Translations under genes and position numbers: made by a program
Source of the DNA: Spirochaetaceae bacterium
GTDB taxonomy: Bacteria; Spirochaetota; Spirochaetia; SZUA-6; Bin103
Direction: 5' to 3'
DNA: 21,047 bases
Assembly: GCA_028818385.1 (NCBI GenBank)
Contig: JAPPNY010000223.1
Location: 1-21,047, forward strand
In this document: piece by piece, positions 8,432 to 15,678 of the stretch
Layout: each line of letters starts with the position of its first letter
Numbering within the stretch: position 1 is the stretch's first letter
Notes under the pieces: model-generated
What the model was told of the DNA's origin: nothing
What the model saw: only the letters and a program-made list of their open reading frames with translations
Databases searched by the model: none

Positions 8432-9166
8432 ATGACCACGCATCGACTTCGCCGCGCCGCACGCACCCTCACACTCCTGCTGGCCGCACTCTGGGTGCTC
8501 GGCGCCTGCGCCGTCACCCAGGAGCTCACCGTTCGCGCCGACCGCTCGGGCGAAACCGCCGTCGCCATCGACCTGGCACCCGACTTCGTCGCCCGCGTGC
8601 AGGAGATGGCCGCGCTCGCCGACATCGAGTTGCCGGACGAGGGGATGGTCAACCTGGAGACGCTCCGCGACACCCTGGCCGCCCTGCCGGGAGTCACGGT
8701 GACCCGGGTCGAGGCACCCGAAGAGAATCTCCTCGATCTCGCGTTCAGCTTCGAGGATGCGCCGGCCATGTTCCCCAGCCCCAGCCTGCTCTGGGAGGCC
8801 GGCATCGTCACCTTCGAGGAGGTGGAGGAGGGCACCCGCGTGCGCCTCTACCTGGACCTGGACAACTACAAGCAGCTCGAGCAGATCTTCCCCGTGCTCG
8901 ACGATCCGGTGATCCGTGCCATGGGGCCGGAGGAAAACACCGAGATCACGGCCGAGGACTACCTGACGATGATGAGCTTCGTCCTGGGACCGAGCGGCCC
9001 GGACGCCATCACCGAGTCGGTGATCACCATCCGCCTGAACGTCGACGGCGAGCTGGTCTCGCAGCGCGGCGGCCGCATCGAGGACGGCGTGGCGATCTTC
9101 GAGCTCAACCTGCTCGACCTGCTGCTCCTGCACGAACCGGTCGATCTGGAGGTCGTCTTCCGGTAG
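8432..9166 (+). CDS. Lipoprotein of unknown function (signal peptidase II lipobox)
   Basis: A 244-residue secreted lipoprotein. The N-terminus has RLRRAAR, a hydrophobic stretch TLTLLLAALWV, then the lipobox LGAC with the lipidated cysteine at position 26. The mature part opens with a beta-type segment (QELTVRADRSGETAVAIDLAP), has an acidic helical middle and ends in alternating beta-type strands with the terminal HEPVDLEVVFR. The overall shape resembles LppM-type lipoproteins, but I cannot assign a family with confidence. GAGGAGAG at 8421-8428 is a strong ribosome-binding site for the ATG at 8432. The gene lies 11 bp behind the M20 peptidase gene. A decayed copy of its last 13 codons lies 0.95 kb downstream. 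Confidence 0.8.
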   Translation: MTTHRLRRAARTLTLLLAALWVLGACAVTQELTVRADRSGETAVAIDLAPDFVARVQEMAALADIELPDEGMVNLETLRDTLAALPGVTVTRVEAPEENLLDLAFSFEDAPAMFPSPSLLWEAGIVTFEEVEEGTRVRLYLDLDNYKQLEQIFPVLDDPVIRAMGPEENTEITAEDYLTMMSFVLGPSGPDAITESVITIRLNVDGELVSQRGGRIEDGVAIFELNLLDLLLLHEPVDLEVVFR

Positions 9167-9185
9167 GGCGGTCGCCCGCGGGCTC

Positions 9186-9992
9186 TCAGAACCCTTCGCC
9201 TCTGGCCTGCTCGATGATCTCGGGGAGGACTCGATCGCGGACGGTCTGCATGATCAGCGCGTAGATCGCCTCGATGCTGTTGTCCTCCCGGCCCAGCAGG
9301 TCCCGGTAGATGTAGTACAGCGTGCAGTACTCCTTGTCCGCGAGGAGGCGGGTCTCCAGCGTGTCCTCCCAGTCGACGCGTCCGCTCATGCGCCCGCGGT
9401 AGGCGACGGAAAGGACCACTCGGGCCGAGACTTCGCTGTCGTCCGCAAACCCGGTCCAGTAGCTGTGCCCGACATACGTCAACAGCACGGCTCCCAGATT
9501 GCCCGGTCCCAGGGGAGCGTCAACATAGCGCAGCACGCCGCGCGCGGCGTCATTCTCGCGCCCGCGAACCTCCTCGTCGAGGACCCACTCGAAGCCGTGG
9601 TCGGCGAACAGGTCCCTGATGTCGTAGCGCAGCCGTTCGTGCACGTACCGCGGGTCGTGCGCACCCCCGAACGCCCGCTCGAAGTCGACCAGCTTGACGT
9701 AGATGCGCGGGCCGGATCCGTCGAACTGGTCGTTGGCTGCCTCCGGGTTTCTTCCCTGTGCCAATGCCTGCAGGTCGCGCGCGAGGTTCCGCAGACCCCC
9801 GGTGACTTCCTGCGCGTCGTCGCGGACCGTGTCCTCGACGACGCCGGCGAAGTCCTTGCAGATCGGCGCTTCGCCCGTCCTGGTGTCGATGACGTGCGGG
9901 TCTGCGTCGCCGACGGTGCCGCATGCCGCCATCAGCGTCACCAGCACTCCCGGGACCACCACCTTCATGACGGCTGCCGCGATCCAACTCAT
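9186..9992 (-). CDS. Lipoprotein of unknown function, minus strand
   Basis: A 268-residue protein with a signal peptide and lipobox (VTLMAAC, cysteine 24), followed by a soluble, mainly polar domain. I recognise no family. Visible features are a helical segment at about 45-80, IYVKLVDFERAFGG, a tyrosine-rich stretch KEYCTLYYIYRDLL near 220 and an amphipathic C-terminal helix. The ATG at 9992 has no Shine-Dalgarno; an in-frame ATG at 9968 (MKVVVPGVLV) would still give a proper signal peptide and may be the real start. It converges on the plus-strand lipoprotein with a 19-bp gap. It lies between that gene's 3' end and a second, degenerate copy of the same 3' end, suggesting it came with a rearrangement. 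Confidence 0.75.
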   Translation of the reverse strand: MSWIAAAVMKVVVPGVLVTLMAACGTVGDADPHVIDTRTGEAPICKDFAGVVEDTVRDDAQEVTGGLRNLARDLQALAQGRNPEAANDQFDGSGPRIYVKLVDFERAFGGAHDPRYVHERLRYDIRDLFADHGFEWVLDEEVRGRENDAARGVLRYVDAPLGPGNLGAVLLTYVGHSYWTGFADDSEVSARVVLSVAYRGRMSGRVDWEDTLETRLLADKEYCTLYYIYRDLLGREDNSIEAIYALIMQTVRDRVLPEIIEQARGEGF

Positions 9993-10079
9993 GTAATAAC
10001 TATCGGTTGCGGTGCCGGCAGCCGTGAGACGGCGCCAACCCAGCTCAGTCGTGCGCGTCCGGGAAGCGCTCCGCCTCCC

Positions 10080-10118
10080 CTCCTGCGCGAACCAGTCGAC
10101 CTGGAGGTCATATTCCGC
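10080..10118 (+). repeat. Degenerate second copy of the lipoprotein gene 3' end
   Basis: These 39 bases match 9125-9163, the last 13 codons of the upstream lipoprotein gene, at 33 of 39 positions. Read in the same frame they give LLREPVDLEVIFR against LLHEPVDLEVVFR: three of the five changed codons are silent and the others are H to R and V to I. That pattern suggests a copy that evolved as coding sequence (a paralogue) and then lost its upstream part. The reading frame continues LYYIRI to a TAA inside the mazE promoter palindrome. Upstream of 10077 the similarity stops. Confidence 0.65.
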
Positions 10119-10122
10119 TTGT

Positions 10123-10140
10123 ATTATATTCGGATATAAT
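10123..10140 (+). promoter_or_regulatory. AT-rich palindrome with -10 box ahead of mazEF
   Basis: ATTATAT, a 4-base spacer TCGG and ATATAAT form a perfect 7-bp inverted repeat ending 13 bp before the antitoxin ATG. Its right arm contains a consensus TATAAT (10135-10140). No matching -35 box is obvious. Antitoxins of this type repress their own operon by binding palindromes that overlap the promoter, so this is a good operator candidate by position and symmetry. AGGAGG at 10143-10148 is the ribosome-binding site. Confidence 0.5.
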
Positions 10141-10153
10141 GTAGGAGGAGCGA

Positions 10154-10411
10154 ATGCATGCTACCAATCTGCGCAAGGTCGGCGGCTCCGTCATGCTCAC
10201 GGTACCCCCGGCGCTGCTTGATGTCCTGGAACTTCGAGCCGGCGCCAGGGTGGACATCGGGATCGAAGATGGTCGCCTGATCGTCGCGCCGAGAACGAAG
10301 CCAAGCTACACCCTCGACGAACTCCTCGCGCAGTGCGATGAGACCGCACCAGCCGACCACGAGGATCGCGCCTGGCTTGAGGACAACTCGGTCGGCAACG
10401 AGCTGCTGTAG
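10154..10411 (+). CDS. AbrB-fold antitoxin, MazE/ChpS type
   Basis: An 85-residue antitoxin. Residues 1-45 form a swapped-hairpin AbrB DNA-binding domain (LRKVGGSVMLTVPPALLDVLELRAGARVDI, seen as LRKVGGSVMLTVPP and LELRAGARVDIGIEDGRLIV). The tail YTLDELLAQCDETAPADHED closely resembles the toxin-binding tail of E. coli ChpS (ChpBI). The ATG at 10154 follows AGGAGG at 10143-10148 with a 5-base gap. Its TAG shares one base with the GTG of the toxin gene, so the pair is translationally coupled. It lies immediately after an AT-rich palindrome that is probably its own operator. Confidence 0.92.
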   Translation: MHATNLRKVGGSVMLTVPPALLDVLELRAGARVDIGIEDGRLIVAPRTKPSYTLDELLAQCDETAPADHEDRAWLEDNSVGNELL

Positions 10412-10743
10412 TGCAGAGAGGCGAGATCTGGCTGGTCAGCCTCGACCCCACCGCCGGCCATGAGCAACAAGGGACTCGGCCGGTCGTGGTCGTCTCGCCC
10501 GCTCCCTTCAATGAACTCACCGGGACACCCGTCGTCCTGCCCGTCACCACCGGCCGGCGCTTCGCCCACCGTCGCGGGTTCGCGGTATCGCTGGACGATG
10601 CAGGCACCCGAACCGTTGGCGTGATCCGTTGTGACCAGCCTCGCGCCCTCGATTTGGCTGCCCGCAACGGGCGGCGTCTCGAAGCGGTGCCGGAGCCGAT
10701 CATGGACGACGTGCTCGGCCGTCTCGCCACTATTTTGGCGTAG
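10411..10743 (+). CDS. MazF/PemK-type endoribonuclease toxin (ChpB-like)
   Basis: A 110-residue toxin of the MazF/CcdB fold. RGEIWLVSLDPTAGHEQQGTRP (seen as RGEIWLVSLDP and GHEQQGTRP) is the conserved N-terminal strand-loop with the catalytic arginine at about 23; PVTTG (residues 45-49) supplies the conserved threonine; the last helix VLGRLATIL closes the fold. The pattern is close to E. coli ChpB. Such toxins cleave mRNA at short sequence motifs and are blocked by the partner antitoxin encoded immediately upstream. The frame is intact and full length, in contrast to the broken VapC at 3.8 kb. The GTG start overlaps the antitoxin TAG by one base. Confidence 0.93.
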   Translation: MQRGEIWLVSLDPTAGHEQQGTRPVVVVSPAPFNELTGTPVVLPVTTGRRFAHRRGFAVSLDDAGTRTVGVIRCDQPRALDLAARNGRRLEAVPEPIMDDVLGRLATILA

Positions 10744-11226
10744 ACAACACTAGATCTGGGAGCGGCTGCTCTGCTCAGGCCAGAAGGTCACCCCACGTCG
10801 TCGAAGGCGAGAGGCTGGGTCTGCTCGGCGCAACGCGTGCGGGCCGACTACCGAACCGGCCTGGTGCCTGTCCCTTCGTCGCGTCAAACCGTTCGTCGCA
10901 GATACGATGTCTTGTCAACCTGAGGGGAGCCGTCAGCGTTTGCCGGAGATCGTCACACATACGACGCATACGCCTACTACACGCAGAGCTAGAGTCCCTC
11001 GCGCGCGGGTACCTGATAGCCCGATGCGAGTTCTCTTATTCGACAACGCTGCGGTCACGTACGCGCATCAAGTACTGGGGCCGTTTCCGCGCAAGCGATC
11101 AGTTTGAGGCGTCGTTGCCGGCCACCCGATTTTCAGGTAGCCTTCGTCGTTCCGGCCTTGCAAGTTTCCAGATATGTTCTCTGTTGTGCCCACGTCGTCT
11201 ACCCCGTGTTGCTCCGGCCTGAATCA
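10744..11226. other. 483-bp gene-poor gap with a larA-end remnant
   Basis: No convincing gene is visible between the mazF stop and the 3' end of the minus-strand membrane protein. Open frames here are short and without family features. The left part (10796-10819) carries a near-exact copy of larA-like codons from 12219-12242, and on the minus strand the stretch up to about 10940 may be a longer decayed relic of the same gene end. The right part (about 10950-11226) is AT-richer and unassigned. Confidence 0.6.
10796..10819. repeat. Direct repeat, copy 1 (remnant of the larA-like 3' end)
   Basis: The 24 bases match 12219-12242 at 23 of 24 positions, in the same orientation, 1.4 kb apart. On the minus strand the repeat encodes the PLAFDDA region in the intact larA-like gene; here the frame reads QPLAFDDVG and then a TGA, or VGDLLA if one G is removed, which imitates the AGDLV of the intact gene. 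Roughly 37 codons upstream of it on the minus strand the relic reads LRLTRHRI, comparable to LRLARIRD at the same distance in the intact gene. Confidence 0.6.
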
Positions 11227-11973
11227 CTACCGTCGTTCCTTGCCAATATGTAGTACCAGAGTATCCTCAGGGATCACATCATCATGGAAGGTAAAGACAA
11301 TCTTGATAGATTGGATTGACGACTCCGAGCAGGGGATACGCTTGATTTTGGTACCTTCTTGGACTGGCGAGGTACTCTCGACGCAATACTTGGGAGTAAA
11401 TGCGTTCGTGTCATCGTACAGACCTGCTTCGTTCAGTGCGCCATGCAGAGCTATCCTGGCCTCGGAGGTCCTTCTTGTTTCTACCTTGCCCGACATTAAC
11501 CACACTCCGTCGTCGCGAGTCTCCGCGTAACGTGCTGCCTGTCTCGGGTACACGTTCGTGTACACCCAGCCTGCTTCTTCCAAAATTGACTGGATAGCCC
11601 GTGCGAGTTCTATGGAATCGTGGTCTCTGAATACCTTCATGTCGTACTTCTGCCCCGCATACTGCTTCAGCCTAACGGCTAACATGCGCTTGATTTCTGG
11701 CTCCATGCGCCTCGGCGTTCTGATGTCGGCTATCTGCGCCTGCGATCTATCTGCTTGGACAATAGCTTCGGATGCTTGGTCACGGGTCAGTCGTAGTTGG
11801 TCCTCGATCTTGATATTGGCCCGGCAACCCAACACGCCCGAGGTTATTGTCAATAAAAACGAAATGCCAGCAATGATGTCTAAAATACGTCGCCATCTCT
11901 TGGTTGGCTTGAGGCGACCGATTATGAAAGAAAAAAGCGTCAACGCGGCCAAAACCACAGTGATGGTGAACAT
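11227..11973 (-). CDS. Two-helix membrane protein with coiled coil and soluble C-terminal domain
   Basis: A 248-residue protein with two N-terminal transmembrane helices (about residues 3-20 and 31-50), a polar, probably coiled-coil segment (about 55-85, DQLRLTRDQASEAIVQADRSQ) and a cytosolic or periplasmic alpha/beta domain from about 86. The part EIKRMLAVRLKQYAGQKYDM followed by ELARAIQSILEEAGW recurs in unnamed membrane-anchored bacterial proteins that I know only as hypotheticals; function unknown. The gene is visibly AT-richer than its neighbours and uses codons such as ATA and TTG more freely, suggesting recent acquisition. No good ribosome-binding site precedes the ATG at 11973. It lies between the larA-like 3' end and the direct-repeat copy of that end at 10.8 kb. 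Confidence 0.7.
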   Translation of the reverse strand: MFTITVVLAALTLFSFIIGRLKPTKRWRRILDIIAGISFLLTITSGVLGCRANIKIEDQLRLTRDQASEAIVQADRSQAQIADIRTPRRMEPEIKRMLAVRLKQYAGQKYDMKVFRDHDSIELARAIQSILEEAGWVYTNVYPRQAARYAETRDDGVWLMSGKVETRRTSEARIALHGALNEAGLYDDTNAFTPKYCVESTSPVQEGTKIKRIPCSESSIQSIKIVFTFHDDVIPEDTLVLHIGKERR

Positions 11974-12186
11974 ACCTAGAGCCGGACGAGGGGGAGTCTG
12001 CCCTCCCCTTGACTCTGAATGTCGAAGATGTCGCCTGGATGGGCGGTGGGTATGACGACCCTCTTCGCATCAACTCGCGCCGTTGCCATGGCAGAATCGT
12101 CCCGCCTGCTAGCCCTTGCGTCAATCGGCTATCGCCAGCCCCCGGCTCCGACGAAGGGACAGCGCCGTAGCGCGCAGCGCCGGTCG

Positions 12187-13461
12187 TTATGCTCCGTTCA
12201 ACCCCACCAGATCGCCCGCGTCGTCGAAGGCGAGGGGCTGGGGCGCACCTTCGACCTCCGCCTGCGAAGTCCCGTTCAGAGCCGCGACTGCGGCAGGGCT
12301 GGCCTGCAGCTCGCCGAGCGAAAGGGTGTCGCGGATGCGCGCCAGGCGCAGCGCCGCCGGATCGGTGATGCCCGTTGTCTGGATCGCCGCGCGGATGGCC
12401 AGCGCGTCACTGGCCAGCACCATCGGGATCTTGACGCTCACCGAAGCAGTCGAGGTGAGCGCGTTCGGGTAGGTCTCGTCGAAGGTCATGCGGTCGAACA
12501 CGCGGCGGGTGGTCACGTCCACCAAGCCGATGCCGTTGGCGTTGCCGTGCGTCTCCGGGGTCAGGCTGAGCGCCGCGATGCGGGTGATCGCCGGGCCGCC
12601 GGTGAGGTCCGGATTGCTGTAGCGGCCGACCACGTTGCAGTCGAAGCCGGTGCCGGCGATGTTCTTGCCGATGCGGTCGAGCACCAGCACGTCCAGCTCC
12701 GCGAACGGCAGGGTGGGCTGCAGGCCGCGCGCCTGCTCGAGCAGCGCCGGCTCGCGCTCGATCATCCGGTCCCCGGGGACCAGCTCGACGTGGCAGGTTT
12801 CATGGTGGGCGTTCTCCAGCAACGCGACCCCGGCGCGGATGCGGCCGGTGGCCAGCACGTGGGAGGCGACCGCCAGCACGGTGTCCGCCATCGCGGTCAT
12901 GCCGCGGCTGTGATACGCCTGCGCCCCGGCCTGCTTGCCCAGGCCGATGGCGATCATCTTGGCCAGGCCGCTCTCCCGCTCGCCGCGGAACGAGGGGTGC
13001 GGCTTGACGCGGTTGACGATGACGATGCCGTCCGCGCGCCACGCCAGCCGGTCCACCATCACCGGCAGGCCATCGGCCTCGCCTACCTGCTCCACCTCCA
13101 TCGAGGAGCGGACGGGCGCGCCCACGGTCGGCTCGCTGACTCCCATGCCGGCCAGCAGCTCCGCCTGCCCTTCGCCGGTGGCACCGCCGTGGCTGCCCAT
13201 GGCCGGGACGACGAACGGCTCGGCGCCGGCCTGGCGCAGCGACGCCACCAGCCGCGCCACCACCGCCGCCTGGTTCGCCACGCCGCGGCTGCCGACGGCG
13301 ATGGCGATCGACTCGCCGGGGCGCACCAGGCGGCCGAGAGCCGCGGGAGACAGCGTCTCCTCGAGCTGCCCGGGGGCGAGCCGCGGCCGTGGCAGCGATT
13401 GCCGGACGGTCACCACCTCCGGGATCGGCACGCCGGCCAGGATCGACTCGACGGAGCCCAT
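12187..13461 (-). CDS. LarA-like (DUF2088) nickel-pincer racemase/epimerase family protein
   Basis: A 424-residue member of the LarA family, whose characterised members racemise or epimerise 2-hydroxyacids with a nickel-pincer nucleotide cofactor. Candidate catalytic and ligand residues by pattern: R59 (VGSRG), H91 (GSHGG), H155 (VKPHP), K168 (SGLAKM) and H184 (QAYHSRG). The K168-H184 spacing of 16 equals K184-H200 of lactate racemase; the H155-K168 spacing is 13 instead of 10. The sequence belongs to the divergent SHGGATxEGQ branch, so lactate is not implied. It is the last gene of the operon; its ATG overlaps the E1 stop (TGATG), indicating translational coupling. No larB, larC or larE for cofactor synthesis lies in the window. 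Family good, substrate unknown. Confidence 0.8.
   Translation of the reverse strand: MGSVESILAGVPIPEVVTVRQSLPRPRLAPGQLEETLSPAALGRLVRPGESIAIAVGSRGVANQAAVVARLVASLRQAGAEPFVVPAMGSHGGATGEGQAELLAGMGVSEPTVGAPVRSSMEVEQVGEADGLPVMVDRLAWRADGIVIVNRVKPHPSFRGERESGLAKMIAIGLGKQAGAQAYHSRGMTAMADTVLAVASHVLATGRIRAGVALLENAHHETCHVELVPGDRMIEREPALLEQARGLQPTLPFAELDVLVLDRIGKNIAGTGFDCNVVGRYSNPDLTGGPAITRIAALSLTPETHGNANGIGLVDVTTRRVFDRMTFDETYPNALTSTASVSVKIPMVLASDALAIRAAIQTTGITDPAALRLARIRDTLSLGELQASPAAVAALNGTSQAEVEGAPQPLAFDDAGDLVGLNGA
12219..12242. repeat. Direct repeat, copy 2 (inside the larA-like gene)
   Basis: This is the intact counterpart of 10796-10819 (23 of 24 identical), lying in the last 20 codons of the larA-like gene and encoding, on the minus strand, QPLAFDDA. 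The two copies flank the AT-richer membrane-protein gene. Confidence 0.6.
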
Positions 13462-15677
13462 CAGCGCCAGCTCCGGTCCGCGACCGCGCGGACGGTTTCG
13501 TCGATCTGCTCGTCGCTCACGAGCGCCGCCAGCTCCAGCCGGCGGGACACGGGAGTGGAGATGTCGAGCGAGGTCAGGCAGGCCACGGGGCCGTCCAGAT
13601 CGTCGAAACAGCGGGTGGTGATCTCCGCCGCCAGCGCCGGGCCGATCCCCTGGCTGCGGGCTGCCTCCTCGACGATGACCATGGCGCCGGTCTTGGCCAG
13701 CGACGCACCGATGCTGTCGTAGTCGATCGACAGCCGGTCCAGGCAGCGCAGGTCCAGGAGCTCGACCGACACGCCGTCGGCGGCGAGCGCCGCGGCCACG
13801 GCGGCGCAGCGCCCGACCATGCCGCCGTAGGTCAGCACGGTCACCTGGTCGCCGGCCTGCACGGTGCGCGCCGTGCCGAAGGGGATCGCGTAGTCCAGGT
13901 CGCCGGCCGGCGCCGGCGACCGCTGCGTGTAGAGGGCGTTGTGCTCCAGGAAGACCACGGGATCGAGCGAGTGCATGGCGGTGTTGAACAGGCCGATGTA
14001 GTCGTACGCGTCGGCCGGCGCGACGATCCGGAAGCCGGGGAACATGCCGTACAGGCCGACCGGGTCCATGGAGTGCTGCGCCCCGTAGCCGAGCCCGGTG
14101 CCGACGCGGCTGCGCACCACGATCGGCAGGTCGGTGGTGTCGCCGTACATGTGGCGCGCCTTGGAGAGCTGGTTGAAGAGCTGGTCGGCGGCCACCAGCG
14201 CGAAGTCCGCGAACATGATCTCCACCACCACGCGCATGCCCAGCATGGCGGCGCCGAAACCGAGCCCGGAGAAGCCGCCCTCGGAAATCGGCGTGTTGAT
14301 CACGCGCTCCGGGAACCGCTCGACCAGACCCTTGGTGGCGCCATAGGCGCCGCCGCCCAGGTTGGCCACCTCCTCGCCGAAGACGATCGCGTCCTCTTCC
14401 CGTTCCAGCCAGCGGCCGGTCACCGCCGCGATCGCGTCCGAGTAGCGCATCGGCTCGAGCGCCGTGCCGTTCCCGTCCGCGCTGTGCCCGTCCGCCCCGT
14501 TCCCGTCGTCCTGTTGGCGTTCGACGAAGCGCAGCCCTTCAAGCTCGCGTCCGCTCGAGCGCATGCCGTCGCCGGCCGTGCCGGGATCGGGCCACAGGCT
14601 CTCGCGCACGCGCGGCGGATCGCCCTCTTCCGTGCACGCCGCCCGCGCCGCCTGCACGCCCTGCTCGGCCAGCGCGTCGATGGTCTCCACCGCGGCCTGG
14701 TCGAGCAGGCCGGCCTCCACCAGGATGCGCGGCAGCACGCGCGTCACCTCGGTGCCGGCGTAGCGGTCCTCCTCCTCCTTGCTGCGGTAGCGGAAGGCGC
14801 TGCCCGGCACGTCGCCGGCGTGGTGGTAGCGGCGGTAGCACTCGCACTCGATGATCGCCGGCGTGCCGCCGTCGCGCAGCTTGTCGGCCACCTCCCGCAC
14901 CAGCCCGAGGATGGCGATCGCGTCGTCGCCGTCGACGACGTACCCGTCCATCGCGTAGGCGGAGGCGCGCCGCGACAGCGGCTCCACCGCGCAGGCGTCC
15001 TGCACGCGCGTGGCCACCGCGTAGCGGTTGTTCTCCACGAACACGATCAGCGGCAGCGACCAGAGGCCGGCCAGGTTGCACGCCTCGTGAAAGGCGCCCT
15101 GGTTGACCGCGCCGTCGCCGATGTAGCAGACGATCACGTTGCCCGAACCGGCGAACTTCTCGGCATAGGCGGCGCCGGCCGCCAGCGGCACGCCGCCGCC
15201 GACGATCGCGTTGGACCCCAGGAAGCCGGACTCGTTGTGGCGGAGGTGCATGGAGCCGCCGCGCCCGCCGCAGTAGCCAGGCGCCAGGCCCATGATCTCG
15301 GCCATGGTGCGGTAGCAGACCTCCTGCGCCTCTGCCGGCAGCTCGCCTGCCGCGGGGTCCCAGTCGGCCGGCACCTGTGCCTGCAGCACCTTGGCCAGGA
15401 ACTGGTGGTGGGCGCGGTAGGTCGCGGCCATCTTGTCGGTGGGCCGCAGCGCCGCCACCGCCGCGGAGGCGGTCGCCTCCTGGCCCACGGAGGTGTGCAC
15501 GGGGCCCCAGACGGCGCCGGCGTTCTTGAGCTCCAGCAGCGCGTGCTCGAAGCGGTTGATCGCCAGCGTGTCGAACAGCAGCCGCGCGGCCTGCCGGCGG
15601 TCGAGCTGTTCGACGTCGGCCGCGTCGGACTCCCAGCGCTCCCACGGAAAGGAGCCGTCGATCGGGGTACGTTTCAC
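13461..15677 (-). CDS. Fused 2-oxoacid dehydrogenase E1 alpha-beta (thiamine diphosphate)
   Basis: A 738-residue natural fusion of the two E1 subunits of a branched-chain/pyruvate/acetoin-type dehydrogenase. The alpha part (about 25-380) has TYRAHHQ near 87, the thiamine-diphosphate motif GDG (187-189) to NN (216-217) and YRRYHHAGD (281-289). A Gly/Asp-rich linker (about 386-406) joins it to the beta part (409-738), which has FGEEVANLGG, the QHS active-site histidine at about 535 and EEAARSQGIGP. E1 decarboxylates a 2-oxoacid and passes the acyl group to lipoyl E2; no E2 or E3 is nearby. The GTG at 15677 is chosen because AGAGGA lies about 7 bases upstream and no ATG is in frame; that ribosome-binding site is part of a 17-bp tandem duplication. 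The substrate is unknown. Confidence 0.9.
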   Translation of the reverse strand: MKRTPIDGSFPWERWESDAADVEQLDRRQAARLLFDTLAINRFEHALLELKNAGAVWGPVHTSVGQEATASAAVAALRPTDKMAATYRAHHQFLAKVLQAQVPADWDPAAGELPAEAQEVCYRTMAEIMGLAPGYCGGRGGSMHLRHNESGFLGSNAIVGGGVPLAAGAAYAEKFAGSGNVIVCYIGDGAVNQGAFHEACNLAGLWSLPLIVFVENNRYAVATRVQDACAVEPLSRRASAYAMDGYVVDGDDAIAILGLVREVADKLRDGGTPAIIECECYRRYHHAGDVPGSAFRYRSKEEEDRYAGTEVTRVLPRILVEAGLLDQAAVETIDALAEQGVQAARAACTEEGDPPRVRESLWPDPGTAGDGMRSSGRELEGLRFVERQQDDGNGADGHSADGNGTALEPMRYSDAIAAVTGRWLEREEDAIVFGEEVANLGGGAYGATKGLVERFPERVINTPISEGGFSGLGFGAAMLGMRVVVEIMFADFALVAADQLFNQLSKARHMYGDTTDLPIVVRSRVGTGLGYGAQHSMDPVGLYGMFPGFRIVAPADAYDYIGLFNTAMHSLDPVVFLEHNALYTQRSPAPAGDLDYAIPFGTARTVQAGDQVTVLTYGGMVGRCAAVAAALAADGVSVELLDLRCLDRLSIDYDSIGASLAKTGAMVIVEEAARSQGIGPALAAEITTRCFDDLDGPVACLTSLDISTPVSRRLELAALVSDEQIDETVRAVADRSWR

Positions 15678-15678
15678 G

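Noticed and set aside
10907..11107. 66-codon plus-strand frame in the gene-poor gap
   Set aside because: No ribosome-binding site, no recognisable domain and low-complexity Thr/Arg composition.
11101..11226. Impression of an insertion-sequence end in the gap right of mazF
   Set aside because: No transposase frame, terminal inverted repeats or target duplication could be identified.
11991..12008. Hairpin GGGGAG-TCTGCC-CTCCCC between larA-like and the membrane-protein gene
   Set aside because: It has a good 6-bp stem but no T-tract on either side, so it was not called a terminator.
12019..13722. Long plus-strand open frames opposite the larA-like and E1 genes (also 13389-15833)
   Set aside because: They are repetitive Arg/His/Gly/Ala translations, typical antisense shadows of GC-rich genes, with no family features.
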